Assembly: GCF_003265345.1 (NCBI RefSeq)
Contig: NZ_QFWW01000034.1
Coordinates: forward strand, 166,760-230,759
Source: Lentzea terrae
GTDB lineage: Bacteria; Actinomycetota; Actinomycetes; Mycobacteriales; Pseudonocardiaceae
Reading direction: 5' to 3'
DNA: 64,000 nucleotides
The translations under genes were made by a program, and so were the position numbers. This document shows, piece by piece, positions 50,781 to 59,228 of this stretch. Position 1 is the first letter of the stretch; the number at the start of each line of letters is the position of its first letter. Under the pieces are notes generated by a model. It was not told the origin of the DNA. It saw only the letters and a list, made by a program, of their open reading frames with translations, and ran no database searches.

Positions 50781-52133
50781 TCAGGAGCTGACCTTCGCCG
50801 GCACGATGTTGTGCCACCGGTTGAAGACGTTGCTGGGGTCGTACTCGGCCTTGATCGCGGTGAGCCGGTCGTAGTTCTGCCGGCCGTAGCCCGCGACGAC
50901 GCGGTCCATGCCCTCGTCGCCGATGAAGTTGAGGTAGACCGCGCCTGTGGACCACGGCGCGAGCACGTCGCGGAGGTGGTGCGCCCAGTCCCGAGCCCGC
51001 TGGTCGTCCGCCGGGTTCTCCCACAGCCCCAGCGGGTGCGCGACCCACGGCGTGTCGCGGTTGGCCATCGGCCAGTCGGCGGCGTTGCGGGCGACCGCGC
51101 CGCCCCACGGGATCATGCCGTGCTGGGAGGGGGACGGGGTGATCATCCGTTCGGCGGCGGCGCAGAACGCGCGCACTGCCTCGTCCGGCAACGACCGCAG
51201 GTACTCGGCGGACCAGTAGTTCCGGTAGCCGGGCGGATCGTCCAACATGGACTGCAGGTCGGCGTAGGGGATGTCGGTCAGCACCAGTGCGCGCGGCTCC
51301 AGGGCCGTCAGAGGGGCGATGAGGCTTTCCAGTTCCGCGGCGGTGCCCAGGTACGTCACGAGAACACCGCAACAGAGCTTGCCGACGAGCTCGGAGGGTA
51401 CGAAGTCCTCCGGCGGCCCGGTCAGGTAGATCGCGCCGCCACCGGCCTCCTCCGGCGCGCTCTCCACGAAGTCGCGGAAGGCGCAGGTGGCGGCTTCACC
51501 CTCGTCCGCCGGCCACAGCATGAGCGCGATGGAGAACTCCGGCAGCGGGTGCAGCCGGAACGTGAACGACGTGGCCACGCCGAAGTTGCCCCCACCGCCG
51601 TGCAACGCCCAGAACAGGTCGGGGTGCTCGGTCTCGCTCGCGGTCACCGTCCTGCCGTCGGCGAGCACCAGGTCGACCGCGAGCAGGTTGTCGCACGCCA
51701 GCCCGCACTTGCGCTCGATCCAGCCGGACCCGCCACCGAGCGTCAGCCCGCCGACACCCGTGGTGGAGACCCTGCCGCCGGTCGTGGCCACCCCGAACGG
51801 TTGCGCGGCCCGATCGAACACCGCCCACGTGGCGCCGCCGCCGACCACGGCGCTGCGGGCGTCGGGCGAGATCGAGACGCCGTTCATCCGGCGCAGGTCC
51901 AGCACGAGCCCGTCCTGCACGAGGCTCGCGCCCGCGACGCTGTGGCCACCGCTGCGGACCGCAACCGGCATGCGCTTCTGTTGCGCGAACGCGAGTGCTT
52001 CTTGCACGTCAGCGGTGTTCTCGCACTGGGCGATCACCGCCGGTCTCGTCTCGATGGCGCTGTTGAAGACGGCTCGCGCGGCCTCGTACGCCTCGTCGTT
52101 CGGGGTGAGCAGGGTGCCGGAGAAGTTTTCCAT
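50781..52133 (-). CDS. FAD-linked oxidase (BBE-like)
   Basis: This 450-residue oxidase has the PCMH FAD domain with covalent-His motif VRSGGHSVAGAS (His64), GGGATW, and TTGVGGLTLGGGSGWIERKCGLACDNLL, plus the C-terminal BBE segment YGRQNYDRLTAIKAEYDPSNVFNRWHNI. No Cys lies in the GTC position used for bicovalent FAD, so a single covalent link is expected. ATG 52133 has GGAGGG upstream. Substrates of such oxidases are alcohols, alkaloids or sugars. The MarR gene is 84 bp upstream on the same strand. Confidence 0.94.
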   Translation of the reverse strand: MENFSGTLLTPNDEAYEAARAVFNSAIETRPAVIAQCENTADVQEALAFAQQKRMPVAVRSGGHSVAGASLVQDGLVLDLRRMNGVSISPDARSAVVGGGATWAVFDRAAQPFGVATTGGRVSTTGVGGLTLGGGSGWIERKCGLACDNLLAVDLVLADGRTVTASETEHPDLFWALHGGGGNFGVATSFTFRLHPLPEFSIALMLWPADEGEAATCAFRDFVESAPEEAGGGAIYLTGPPEDFVPSELVGKLCCGVLVTYLGTAAELESLIAPLTALEPRALVLTDIPYADLQSMLDDPPGYRNYWSAEYLRSLPDEAVRAFCAAAERMITPSPSQHGMIPWGGAVARNAADWPMANRDTPWVAHPLGLWENPADDQRARDWAHHLRDVLAPWSTGAVYLNFIGDEGMDRVVAGYGRQNYDRLTAIKAEYDPSNVFNRWHNIVPAKVSS

Positions 52134-52217
52134 GCCTGGCCCTCCGTGGGTGACTGGTGTCACACAGGTTGCGCCGTCTGGCGGATGCGCGCTCGTCCAG
52201 TAAGAACTCCCTAAGGT

Positions 52218-52643
52218 TCAGCTCTCGCTGAGCACCTCGGAGCATCGCTGCAGGAGCGCGCGTAGCTGCGCGCGCTCTTCTTCGGTGAACGCGTCGGCCA
52301 GCTTCTGCTCCACCGCAACAGCACCCTTGTCGGCCTTGCGGAACGTCGCGTAGCCCGCCTCGGTCAGCCGGTTCTCCAGAACGTTGCGCTGCCACTGGTG
52401 CGGTGTGCGCTCCACAAGGCCCATGGCGACCAGGTTTTGCAGGATCGTCGTCATCGTCTGCGGCGTGACCAGGCACAACCGCGCGAGTTCCGCTGCGGGG
52501 GCGCCGGGGTGGTCGCTCAGCGCCAGCAGGGCCGAGTACTGCGGCACGGTCAGGCCCGCCGGCTTCACCGCGGCCGCCTTCGCGGTCATCAGCTCCAGCT
52601 CGGCGCGCTTGATGTCTCCGCCGATCCGTTCGCTGCTGCGCAT
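52218..52643 (-). CDS. MarR-family transcriptional regulator
   Basis: This 141-residue winged-helix protein has LTVPQYSALLALSDHPGAPA, ARLCLVTPQTMTTILQNLVA, then GLVERTPHQWQRNVLENRLTEAG as the wing. It starts at ATG 52643 and is divergent from the secreted propeller gene (52726), sharing an operator array with it. It likely represses that gene and possibly also itself and the FAD oxidase downstream. It has no cysteine pair for redox sensing beyond single residues. Confidence 0.94.
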   Translation of the reverse strand: MRSSERIGGDIKRAELELMTAKAAAVKPAGLTVPQYSALLALSDHPGAPAAELARLCLVTPQTMTTILQNLVAMGLVERTPHQWQRNVLENRLTEAGYATFRKADKGAVAVEQKLADAFTEEERAQLRALLQRCSEVLSES

Positions 52644-52663
52644 CCGCTCATCGTAGGAGTGTG

Positions 52664-52713
52664 GTAAGAGTATTGATAGTTATCAGAACTCTGATAGCTG
52701 TCAGAGCTCTTAC
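52664..52713. promoter_or_regulatory. MarR operator array with nested dyads
   Basis: TGATAGTTATCA (52674-52685) and TGATAGCTGTCA (52692-52703) are two similar sites with centres 18 bp apart. They are enclosed by an outer dyad GTAAGAG (52664-52670) / CTCTTAC (52707-52713), and CTCTGA/TCAGAG (52689-52694 and 52701-52706) is a further nested dyad. The array occupies the divergent promoter of the MarR and propeller genes. Confidence 0.78.
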
Positions 52714-52725
52714 TGGAGGGCAGAC

Positions 52726-53598
52726 ATGCGCATCGCGCTTGCCGTCATGGCGGCGTTGTTGCTGTTCACGGGCACGGCGGTGGCCGCGCCCCGGCACATC
52801 GAGGGGATGTCGCCGTCGCTGCACCCCGAGGGCGTGCAGTGGGATCCGTCGCGCGGCCAGTTCCTGGTCAGCTCCGTGCGCCACGGCACGGTGTCGCTGG
52901 TTCGCGCGGATGGCAGTGTTCGGCCGTTGGTCACGGGCACGAAGATGGTGTCCACGTTCGGCATCCAGGTGGACCGCGGCCGGCTGCTCGTCGCGTACGG
53001 GGACATCGGCTTCGGCGAACGGTCGGTGCCAGGCCAGTCCGGGCTCGGGGTCTTCGACCTGCGCACCGGGCGTCCGATCAAGTTCGTGGACGTGCCCAAC
53101 GGTGCCAACGACGTGGCGGTCGACCCGGTCGGCAACGCCTACGTCACCGGGCCGGCGGGCGACACCATCTGGAAGGTGTCACTCGGGGGCGAGGTCTCGG
53201 CGTTCGCTGCGGACCCGCGGCTCGCGGCGGCCATCGGCAACAACGGAATCGTCTGGGACCCCAGGGGATTCCTCGTCACGGGCAACTACACCGACGGCAC
53301 GTTGTTCAAGGTCACCCGTGGGCTCGTCCAGGAGCTGCCCGCACCGAAACTGGTGGGCGCGGACGGGTTGACGCTGACCCGCGACGGGCTCGTGGTGGTC
53401 ACCAACAGTCTTGGTGCGCCTGGGAAGAACGCGGTCACCGTGCTCGACACCCGCACTTGGAAGGTGAAGTCCCAGCGTGAGTGGAAGACCGCGCCGACCA
53501 CGGCAGCTCGCACGCCGCACGGCACCTATGTGCTGAGCGGCTACCTGGACGTGCTGCTCAAGGGGGAGCGCACGGACGAGTTCAGCCTCGACCGATGA
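52726..53598 (+). CDS. Secreted beta-propeller (SMP-30/lactonase-like) protein
   Basis: This 290-residue protein has a Sec signal (MRIALAVMAALLLFTGTAVAA) and repeated four-stranded blades with Gly/Asp turns (NGANDVAVDPVGNAYVTG, NNGIVWDPRGFLVTGNYTDG, GADGLTLTRDGLVVVTNS). It matches the superoxide dismutase-like/SMP-30 propellers that may have lactonase activity. ATG 52726 has GGAGGG upstream. Its 3' end overlaps the convergent hydrolase gene by 17 nt. Expression is likely controlled by the divergent MarR protein. Confidence 0.86.
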   Translation: MRIALAVMAALLLFTGTAVAAPRHIEGMSPSLHPEGVQWDPSRGQFLVSSVRHGTVSLVRADGSVRPLVTGTKMVSTFGIQVDRGRLLVAYGDIGFGERSVPGQSGLGVFDLRTGRPIKFVDVPNGANDVAVDPVGNAYVTGPAGDTIWKVSLGGEVSAFAADPRLAAAIGNNGIVWDPRGFLVTGNYTDGTLFKVTRGLVQELPAPKLVGADGLTLTRDGLVVVTNSLGAPGKNAVTVLDTRTWKVKSQREWKTAPTTAARTPHGTYVLSGYLDVLLKGERTDEFSLDR

Positions 53599-54385
53599 AC
53601 TCGACCAGCAGCCGGTTCACCTCGTCCGGCCGCTCCAGGTACCCGATGTGCCCGCACCCGGCGACCTCGGCGTAGCGAGCACCGGGGATCGCGTCCGCCA
53701 CCTCGCGTGACAGGCGGGGTGGCAGGACGAGGTCGTCGGCGAACCCGATCACCAGCGAGCGCACCGAAATCCCGCGGTAAGCCTCCAGGCGCGGCTCGTG
53801 GTCGCTCAACGCGAGCTGCGCGCGTTCGCCGGGGCCGATGGAGGAGCCGCCGAACTCGTACATCTCCAGCCAGTCGCACGCGACGACAGGATCGGCCAGC
53901 GTGGCGGGGGAGAGGTTCCGCATCACCGAGGCCGCCGCGTAGAACGACGGCGGCACCTCGACGCCCTTGTCGTACAGGTCCATCAGGCTGCGCGACCACG
54001 CCTGCTGCACCGGTTCGGGACGGCCGGCGGTCGCCATCATCACCGCGGAACGCACCAAAGCAGGGTGGGCCAACGCCAGCTCCTGCGTGACGCGAGCGCC
54101 GAGCGAAGTGCCGATCACGTGGGCCGGGCCGCCGAGATGGGTGATGAGCGCGGCGGTGTCGGCGACCATGTCGTGGATCGTGAAGCCGTCGGCGCACTCG
54201 GACGACGGCTTGATGCCGCGGTTGTCGAAGTAGGCGACGCGGTAGCCGGCCTGCACCAGCGCGGCCACCTGGTGCGTGCGCCAGACGCGGCCCGGGCTGC
54301 CGGTGCCCATGACCAGCACCACCAGCTCGCCGGTGCCCTCGGTCTGCACGTTCAGCTCGATGCCGTTGAGCGGGATGATCGCCAT
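53582..54385 (-). CDS. Alpha/beta hydrolase
   Basis: This 267-residue hydrolase has an oxyanion loop (VMGTGSPGRVW), the nucleophile elbow VIGTSLGARV, Asp in IGFADDLVLPP and His in GCGHIGYLERP. The fold is that of monomeric esterases or lactonases. ATG 54385 is chosen (MAIIPLNGIEL). It is the last gene of a minus-strand run and overlaps the propeller gene. No substrate can be assigned. Confidence 0.92.
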   Translation of the reverse strand: MAIIPLNGIELNVQTEGTGELVVLVMGTGSPGRVWRTHQVAALVQAGYRVAYFDNRGIKPSSECADGFTIHDMVADTAALITHLGGPAHVIGTSLGARVTQELALAHPALVRSAVMMATAGRPEPVQQAWSRSLMDLYDKGVEVPPSFYAAASVMRNLSPATLADPVVACDWLEMYEFGGSSIGPGERAQLALSDHEPRLEAYRGISVRSLVIGFADDLVLPPRLSREVADAIPGARYAEVAGCGHIGYLERPDEVNRLLVEFIGRG

Positions 54386-54395
54386 ACCCAAGATC

Positions 54396-54827
54396 CTAGA
54401 AGCGGCACAAAGGCCGAATAACAGCCTCGTGCGTGGGATAACGCGCGCACAGGTCGTCCGCGTGGCCGAACGAGACGATGTCGTCGGTGTACGGCGGCAC
54501 CACCACCGTGCCGACCAACGACCAGTCACCGGCCGGAGCGCTGCCCTGCCACACGCCGGCGGGCACGACCACCTGCGGGTTGGTGGCGGACAGCAAAGGC
54601 TGGGACACCGAACCGTCCGGGAAGAGCAGCACCATCTGCAACGGCGACCCGGCGTGGAAGTTGTAGATCTCCAAGTGCGACAACAGATGCATGCCCGAGA
54701 AGTCCGGCGACTGCAGCAGGTACGCGATCGCGGACGCCTCGGCGGACCGGTGGGTCTGCGCGAAGTAGCCGCCCTCGACGGGGAGCTCCTGCATGCCCAG
54801 CGAGGAAATCAACTGCTCAGGGGTCAC
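54396..54827 (-). CDS. Cupin, DUF985 family
   Basis: This 143-residue single-domain cupin starts at GTG 54827 (VTPEQLISSLGMQELPVEGGYF). It has FHAGSPLQMVLLFPDG and VVPAGVWQGSAP as the barrel motifs, with the family-typical HRSAEASAIAYLL. It overlaps the GGDEF gene stop by 4 nt (GTGA). The family has no firm enzymatic role; sugar or metal binding is expected. Confidence 0.92.
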   Translation of the reverse strand: MTPEQLISSLGMQELPVEGGYFAQTHRSAEASAIAYLLQSPDFSGMHLLSHLEIYNFHAGSPLQMVLLFPDGSVSQPLLSATNPQVVVPAGVWQGSAPAGDWSLVGTVVVPPYTDDIVSFGHADDLCARYPTHEAVIRPLCRF

Positions 54828-56308
54828 GTCATCTCCGGAAGCGGTGAACCGTGCACGACGACCATGCCCTTGCCGAGCCGCTTCGCCGTGTACATCGCGG
54901 CGTCCGCGGCACCGAGCACGTCGTCGGCCGTAACAACAGGATCGTAGGAAAGCCGTTGCGCCACACCGATACTGGCGTGCACGTGATGAACGCGGCCGTG
55001 CACCTCGTGCGGATGTGACAACGCGCCGAGCAACCGCGCGCCGATCTCGTCCGCATCGCCGCCGTCGACCAGCACGCCGAACTCGTCGCCGCCGAGCCGG
55101 GCGACTGTGTCGTCCGGTCGCACCGAGTTTTCCAGCCGCGCCGCCACGTTCCGCAGCACGATGTCGCCCTCGGCGTGGCCGAACCCGTCGTTGACCGCCT
55201 TGAACCCGTCGACGTCGATGAACAAGAGGATCAACGGCCGCGAACGATCCCGGACCGCCAAAGCACAATCCAACCGGTCGCGGAACAGCGAACGGTTCGC
55301 GACGCCCGTCAACGGGTCGTGCGTCGCCTCGTGCCGTAGCTGTTCGCGAGAGACACGGAGCTGGTCCATCAAACGGACGTTGTCCATCATCGTGAGCAAC
55401 TGACGCACGATCACGAGGCACACGACGGCAAGGCCGACGTAGATCTCCACCGGGTTGAGGCGGCCGCCGGTCGCCGTGTTCCACATGATGAAGAGACCAG
55501 TGATCGCCAGCGGCAGGTACGGCACGAGCAGATGCAGCAGGTCGGCCATGCGCATGCGGCCGGACGACGGTTCGCGGTTGCGTGACGGTGCCAGCGCGCT
55601 GAGGAAGAAGAAGGCCGGGCACAGCATGAAGCCGATGTCCGCGGTCGCCGGGATCGCCGTGATGCCCTTCGAGATGTAGAACGCGAACACCCAGCCCGAC
55701 GACGACTGCGCGACACCGGCCAGTGCCACGAAGAACATCGGCCACTGACGCACGGACTGATGCGTCCACGACATCACGACGATGGCTACGAGCAGCACGA
55801 GGTATGCGGCGGGATGTGCGACCACCGTGGCGAAACCGGGGCCAGAGGTCGCCCACGCGCGGGTCAGCGACTCCAGCGCCGACACCCACGTCAGCACGAA
55901 CAGCGACCCGATCACGATCAGCCCGTCGAGCACCACGACCGTGCGGCTGCGGTAGTTGGGCAGCAGATCGTCGGCGCGGCGTTTCTGCGCTTCCACGACC
56001 ACGGCGGCCAGGCACAGCACCGGCACCAAGGTGAACCCGAGCGGCGCGATCGTGGACGTCGGCAGCTGCACGCCCATGATCTGCTGACCCCAGATCCACG
56101 CGGACAGCCCGACGGTGAGGCTCGCCATGGCCGCCGTCATCCAACGGTTGCGCAACCGCCAGTAGGCGACCAACGCCGCCACGGCGAACACGAGCTGCAC
56201 GACCTTGTCGATCGCGAGGCCGACCTCACGCGGCGCGGCGAGCGCGGTGAGGATGGTGATCGTCATGAAGGTGCCGACGCACCCCACAACGAGCCAGAAC
56301 CTCTTCAC
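54824..56308 (-). CDS. Membrane-bound diguanylate cyclase (GGDEF)
   Basis: This 494-residue protein has about ten N-terminal membrane helices (residues 8-320) and a C-terminal GGDEF domain (about 335-494: HEATHDPLTGVANRSLFRDRL, FIDVDGFKAVNDGFGHAEGD, ARLGGDEFGVLVD). The GGDEF motif is intact and an RxxD inhibitory site (RPDD) lies five residues upstream, so product inhibition is expected. There is no EAL domain. GTG 56308 has AGGAG 6-7 nt upstream. Cyclic di-GMP would link a membrane signal to development. It overlaps the cupin start. Confidence 0.94.
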   Translation of the reverse strand: MKRFWLVVGCVGTFMTITILTALAAPREVGLAIDKVVQLVFAVAALVAYWRLRNRWMTAAMASLTVGLSAWIWGQQIMGVQLPTSTIAPLGFTLVPVLCLAAVVVEAQKRRADDLLPNYRSRTVVVLDGLIVIGSLFVLTWVSALESLTRAWATSGPGFATVVAHPAAYLVLLVAIVVMSWTHQSVRQWPMFFVALAGVAQSSSGWVFAFYISKGITAIPATADIGFMLCPAFFFLSALAPSRNREPSSGRMRMADLLHLLVPYLPLAITGLFIMWNTATGGRLNPVEIYVGLAVVCLVIVRQLLTMMDNVRLMDQLRVSREQLRHEATHDPLTGVANRSLFRDRLDCALAVRDRSRPLILLFIDVDGFKAVNDGFGHAEGDIVLRNVAARLENSVRPDDTVARLGGDEFGVLVDGGDADEIGARLLGALSHPHEVHGRVHHVHASIGVAQRLSYDPVVTADDVLGAADAAMYTAKRLGKGMVVVHGSPLPEMT

Positions 56309-56455
56309 CGCGTCTCCTGTGATCGAAACCCGACCACCGTAGTGATGGCGACGTGGACTTGTCGAACTGTGTCGAACACGTGTCGGTGCAAGTCCCTCAC
56401 GAGTGCACCGGATATGGTTCGAACTGTTGTTCGTTCGGCGATCCGGGGAGCTGTT

Positions 56456-57022
56456 GTGCGGGTGTTCGGGGTCGACCCCGGTCTGACCAGGTGCGGCTTC
56501 GGCGTCGTCGACGGCGGGCCTGGCCGGACCGTGCGCGCCGTCGCCGTCGACGTACTGCGCACGCCCGTGGACGCTCCTCTGTCCGTGCGTCTCCACGAGT
56601 TGTACATCGGCGTTGCGGAATGGCTTGATCGCTACCAGCCGAACGTCGTCGCCATCGAACGCGTTTTCGCGCAGCACAACGTCCGCACCGCGATGGGGGT
56701 CGCGCAGGCTTCCGGCGTGGTGGCGTTGGCTGCGGCGCAACGGAACCTGCCGGTCGAGTTCCACACGCCGTCCGAGGTGAAGGCCGCCGTCACGGGGTCG
56801 GGCCGCGCGGACAAGGCGCAGGTGACCGCGATGGTGACGAAGCTGCTCGGGCTGAAGGTGGCGCCGAAGCCGGCCGACGCGGCGGACGCGCTGGCGCTGG
56901 CCATCTGCCACCACTGGCGCGCACCGATGCGCAACCGCATGGAGGAAGCGCAGGCCAAGGCCGCCGAGCTGGCCCGCATCCACAAGGCCCGGCTCGCCGA
57001 AGCCGCCAAGCGCACGAACTAA
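56456..57022 (+). CDS. ruvC: Holliday junction resolvase RuvC
   Basis: This 188-residue nuclease has the four acidic residues of the RNase H-type active site: Asp7 (VFGVDPGLTRCG), Glu68 (VVAIERVF) and the pair Asp141/Asp144 (DAADALALAICHH). It cleaves four-way junctions at the RuvAB-DNA complex. GTG 56456 has GGGGAG upstream. The C terminus extends about 30 basic residues beyond the E. coli form. It heads the ruvCAB operon, 30 nt before ruvA. Confidence 0.97.
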   Translation: MRVFGVDPGLTRCGFGVVDGGPGRTVRAVAVDVLRTPVDAPLSVRLHELYIGVAEWLDRYQPNVVAIERVFAQHNVRTAMGVAQASGVVALAAAQRNLPVEFHTPSEVKAAVTGSGRADKAQVTAMVTKLLGLKVAPKPADAADALALAICHHWRAPMRNRMEEAQAKAAELARIHKARLAEAAKRTN

Positions 57023-57052
57023 GGTCCAGCACGTGAAGTCCGGAGGAACCAG

Positions 57053-57634
57053 GTGATCTCGTCACTGCGCGGCCAGGTGCAGCACGTCGGCCTCGACCAC
57101 GCCGTCGTCGAGGTGGGCGGGGTGGGCTTCGCCGTCCAGATGACCCCGAGCACGCTCGCCACCCTCCGCCGCGGCGAGGAGGCCAGCCTCGCCACCACGC
57201 TCATCGTCCGCGAGGACTCGCTGACGCTGTTCGGGTTCGCCGACGCCGAAGCCCGCGAGCTCTTCGGGCTTCTCCAGACGGTCAGCGGCATCGGCCCGCG
57301 GATCGCGCTGGCGACGCTCGCCGTGCTGGAACCGGACAAGCTCCGGCACGCGCTCGCCGAAGGCAACATCACCGTGCTGACGCAGGTCCCGGGCATCGGC
57401 AAGAAGGGCGCGGAACGCCTCATCATCGAGCTCCGCGACAAGGTCGGCGCCCTGCCGACGCCCACGATGCCCGCGCACAGCCAGACGCGTGACCACGTGG
57501 TCGAAGCGCTGCTCGGCCTCGGCTTCCCGGCCAAGTCGGCGGAAGCCACCGTCGACAGCGTCCTCGCGGACAACCCGGACCAGTCCACGTCCGCCGTCCT
57601 GCGCCGGGCGCTCGCGACCCTGGGGCGCAAGTGA
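57053..57634 (+). CDS. ruvA: Holliday junction DNA helicase subunit RuvA
   Basis: This 193-residue protein has the OB-fold start (ISSLRGQVQHVGLDHAVVEV), two helix-hairpin-helix motifs (LLQTVSGIGPRIALATL and LTQVPGIGKKGAERLIIEL) and the C-terminal RuvB-binding helix bundle (HVVEALLGLGFPAKSAE). GTG 57053 has GGAGGAA upstream. The stop overlaps ruvB as GTGA. It binds the junction as a tetramer and recruits RuvB. Confidence 0.98.
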   Translation: MISSLRGQVQHVGLDHAVVEVGGVGFAVQMTPSTLATLRRGEEASLATTLIVREDSLTLFGFADAEARELFGLLQTVSGIGPRIALATLAVLEPDKLRHALAEGNITVLTQVPGIGKKGAERLIIELRDKVGALPTPTMPAHSQTRDHVVEALLGLGFPAKSAEATVDSVLADNPDQSTSAVLRRALATLGRK

Positions 57635-58656
57635 CCGAGGACGAGCCCAAGGACGAACTCAGCCCCTTCGCCGCGCCCGCCGAGCGCGACCTCGAGACCA
57701 GCCTCCGACCGGCCGACCTGCACGAGTTCGTCGGCCAGCAACGCGTGAGAGAACAGCTCGAACTGGTCCTGCACGGCGCCATGCGTCGCGGCACGGCACC
57801 GGACCACGTGCTGCTCAGCGGCCCTCCCGGCCTGGGCAAGACCAGCTTGGCCATGATCATCGCCAAGGAGCTGAACTCAGCCATCCGCATCACCAGCGGC
57901 CCGGCCCTGGAGCGTGCGGGCGACCTGGCCGCGATGCTGTCCAACCTCGTCGAAGGCGATGTGCTGTTCATCGACGAGATCCACCGGATGGCCCGCCCGG
58001 CCGAGGAGATGCTGTACCTCGCCATGGAGGACTTCCGCGTCGACGTCGTCGTCGGCAAGGGCCCAGGAGCGACCAGCATCCCGCTCGACATCGCGCCGTT
58101 CACGCTGGTAGGAGCCACGACGAGGTCCGGAGCGCTGACCGGGCCGCTGCGGGACCGCTTCGGCTTCACCGGCCACATGGAGTTCTACAGCGCCGACGAG
58201 CTGGACCTCATCGTGAAGCGCAGCGCCAAGATCCTCGGCGTCGACCTGCACGACGACGGCGCGAGCGAGATCGCCGGCCGGTCACGCGGCACACCCCGCA
58301 TCGCGAACCGGCTGCTGCGCCGCGTCCGGGACTTCGCCGAGGTCAGGGCCGACGGCAGGGTCACGGAAGAGATCGCGAAGCAGGCGCTGAAGGTCTACGA
58401 CGTCGACGAGCTCGGCCTCGACCGGCTCGACCGCGCGGTCCTGCACGCCCTGGTCAAGAGCTTCAACGGCGGCCCGGTCGGGGTGTCAACGCTCGCCGTC
58501 GCGGTCGGTGAGGAGCCGACCACGGTGGAAGAGGTGTGCGAACCGTATTTGGTGCGGGCTGGCATGCTGGCCCGGACACCGCGCGGCCGAGTGGCGACGC
58601 CGGCCGCGTGGCACCACCTGGGGCTGGAACCGCCCGCCGGTGATCAACTGTGGTGA
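57631..58656 (+). CDS. ruvB: Holliday junction branch migration ATPase RuvB
   Basis: This 341-residue AAA+ motor has Walker A GPPGLGKT (64-71), Walker B VLFIDEIHR, sensor 1 ATTRSG and the arginine finger region GPLRDRFGFTG. A C-terminal winged helix (FNGGPVGVSTLAVAVGEEP) completes the protein. GTG 57631 overlaps the ruvA stop by 4 nt. It drives branch migration with RuvA. Confidence 0.98.
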   Translation: MTEDEPKDELSPFAAPAERDLETSLRPADLHEFVGQQRVREQLELVLHGAMRRGTAPDHVLLSGPPGLGKTSLAMIIAKELNSAIRITSGPALERAGDLAAMLSNLVEGDVLFIDEIHRMARPAEEMLYLAMEDFRVDVVVGKGPGATSIPLDIAPFTLVGATTRSGALTGPLRDRFGFTGHMEFYSADELDLIVKRSAKILGVDLHDDGASEIAGRSRGTPRIANRLLRRVRDFAEVRADGRVTEEIAKQALKVYDVDELGLDRLDRAVLHALVKSFNGGPVGVSTLAVAVGEEPTTVEEVCEPYLVRAGMLARTPRGRVATPAAWHHLGLEPPAGDQLW

Positions 58657-58724
58657 CCTGGCACAATCGGTGAAAGCACCTGGACATATCGGATGTGCGT
58701 CGAGGCATGTCCACTGATCGGAGA

Positions 58725-59099
58725 ATGATGGACATCGGTTCTTTGATGTTTCCGTTGCTGCTGGTTCTGCTGGCAGTGCCGCTGTTCCTCAGCGCGCGCA
58801 AGCAGAAGCGGGCGATGGCCGAGCAGCAGAAGCTGCAGAGCTCGCTCGCTCCGGGCGACAAGGTCATGACCACGTCTGGCCTGTACGGCACCGTCGCCGA
58901 CGCGAGCCACGACACCACCATCGACATCGAGATCTCCGAGGGTGTCGTCACGCGCTGGCTGCGCGCGGCCATTCGCGAGAAGGTCGACGAGAAGGCCGCC
59001 GAGGCGAGCGAGGTCATCGCCAAGGACGACGACGAGGCCGAGGAGCAGCCGACCACCGCACAGGTCGCCGAGCCCCTGGACCACAACGCCAAGAAGTAA
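58725..59099 (+). CDS. yajC: Preprotein translocase accessory subunit YajC
   Basis: This 124-residue protein has a single N-terminal membrane helix (FPLLLVLLAVPLFLSARKQK) and a cytoplasmic domain with the family segment SLAPGDKVMTTSGLYGTVA. The acidic C-terminal tail (DDDEAEEQPTTAQ) is typical of actinobacteria. ATG 58725 or 58728 is used; GGAGA lies close, so ATG 58707 is an alternative. It precedes secD and secF, with which YajC forms the translocase accessory complex. Confidence 0.95.
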   Translation: MMDIGSLMFPLLLVLLAVPLFLSARKQKRAMAEQQKLQSSLAPGDKVMTTSGLYGTVADASHDTTIDIEISEGVVTRWLRAAIREKVDEKAAEASEVIAKDDDEAEEQPTTAQVAEPLDHNAKK

Positions 59100-59117
59100 C
59101 TGCATAGGCTTGCACTC

Positions 59118-59152
59118 CTGGAGTTGGCAACTGTGAAATCCGCCAACTCCAG
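59118..59152. repeat. Hairpin between yajC and secD
   Basis: CTGGAGTTGGC (59118-59128) pairs perfectly with GCCAACTCCAG (59142-59152) around a 13-nt loop. No U tract follows. It may be a terminator for yajC or an attenuator in the secD leader; the 76 bp that follow contain the secD GGAGA. Confidence 0.6.
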
Positions 59153-59228
59153 GTAGTGACGCCCAGCTCACGCGGCGCGCGTTACGCTGCGCGCTCGGAA
59201 ACCATCGCTACTAGGAGACGGACGGATC

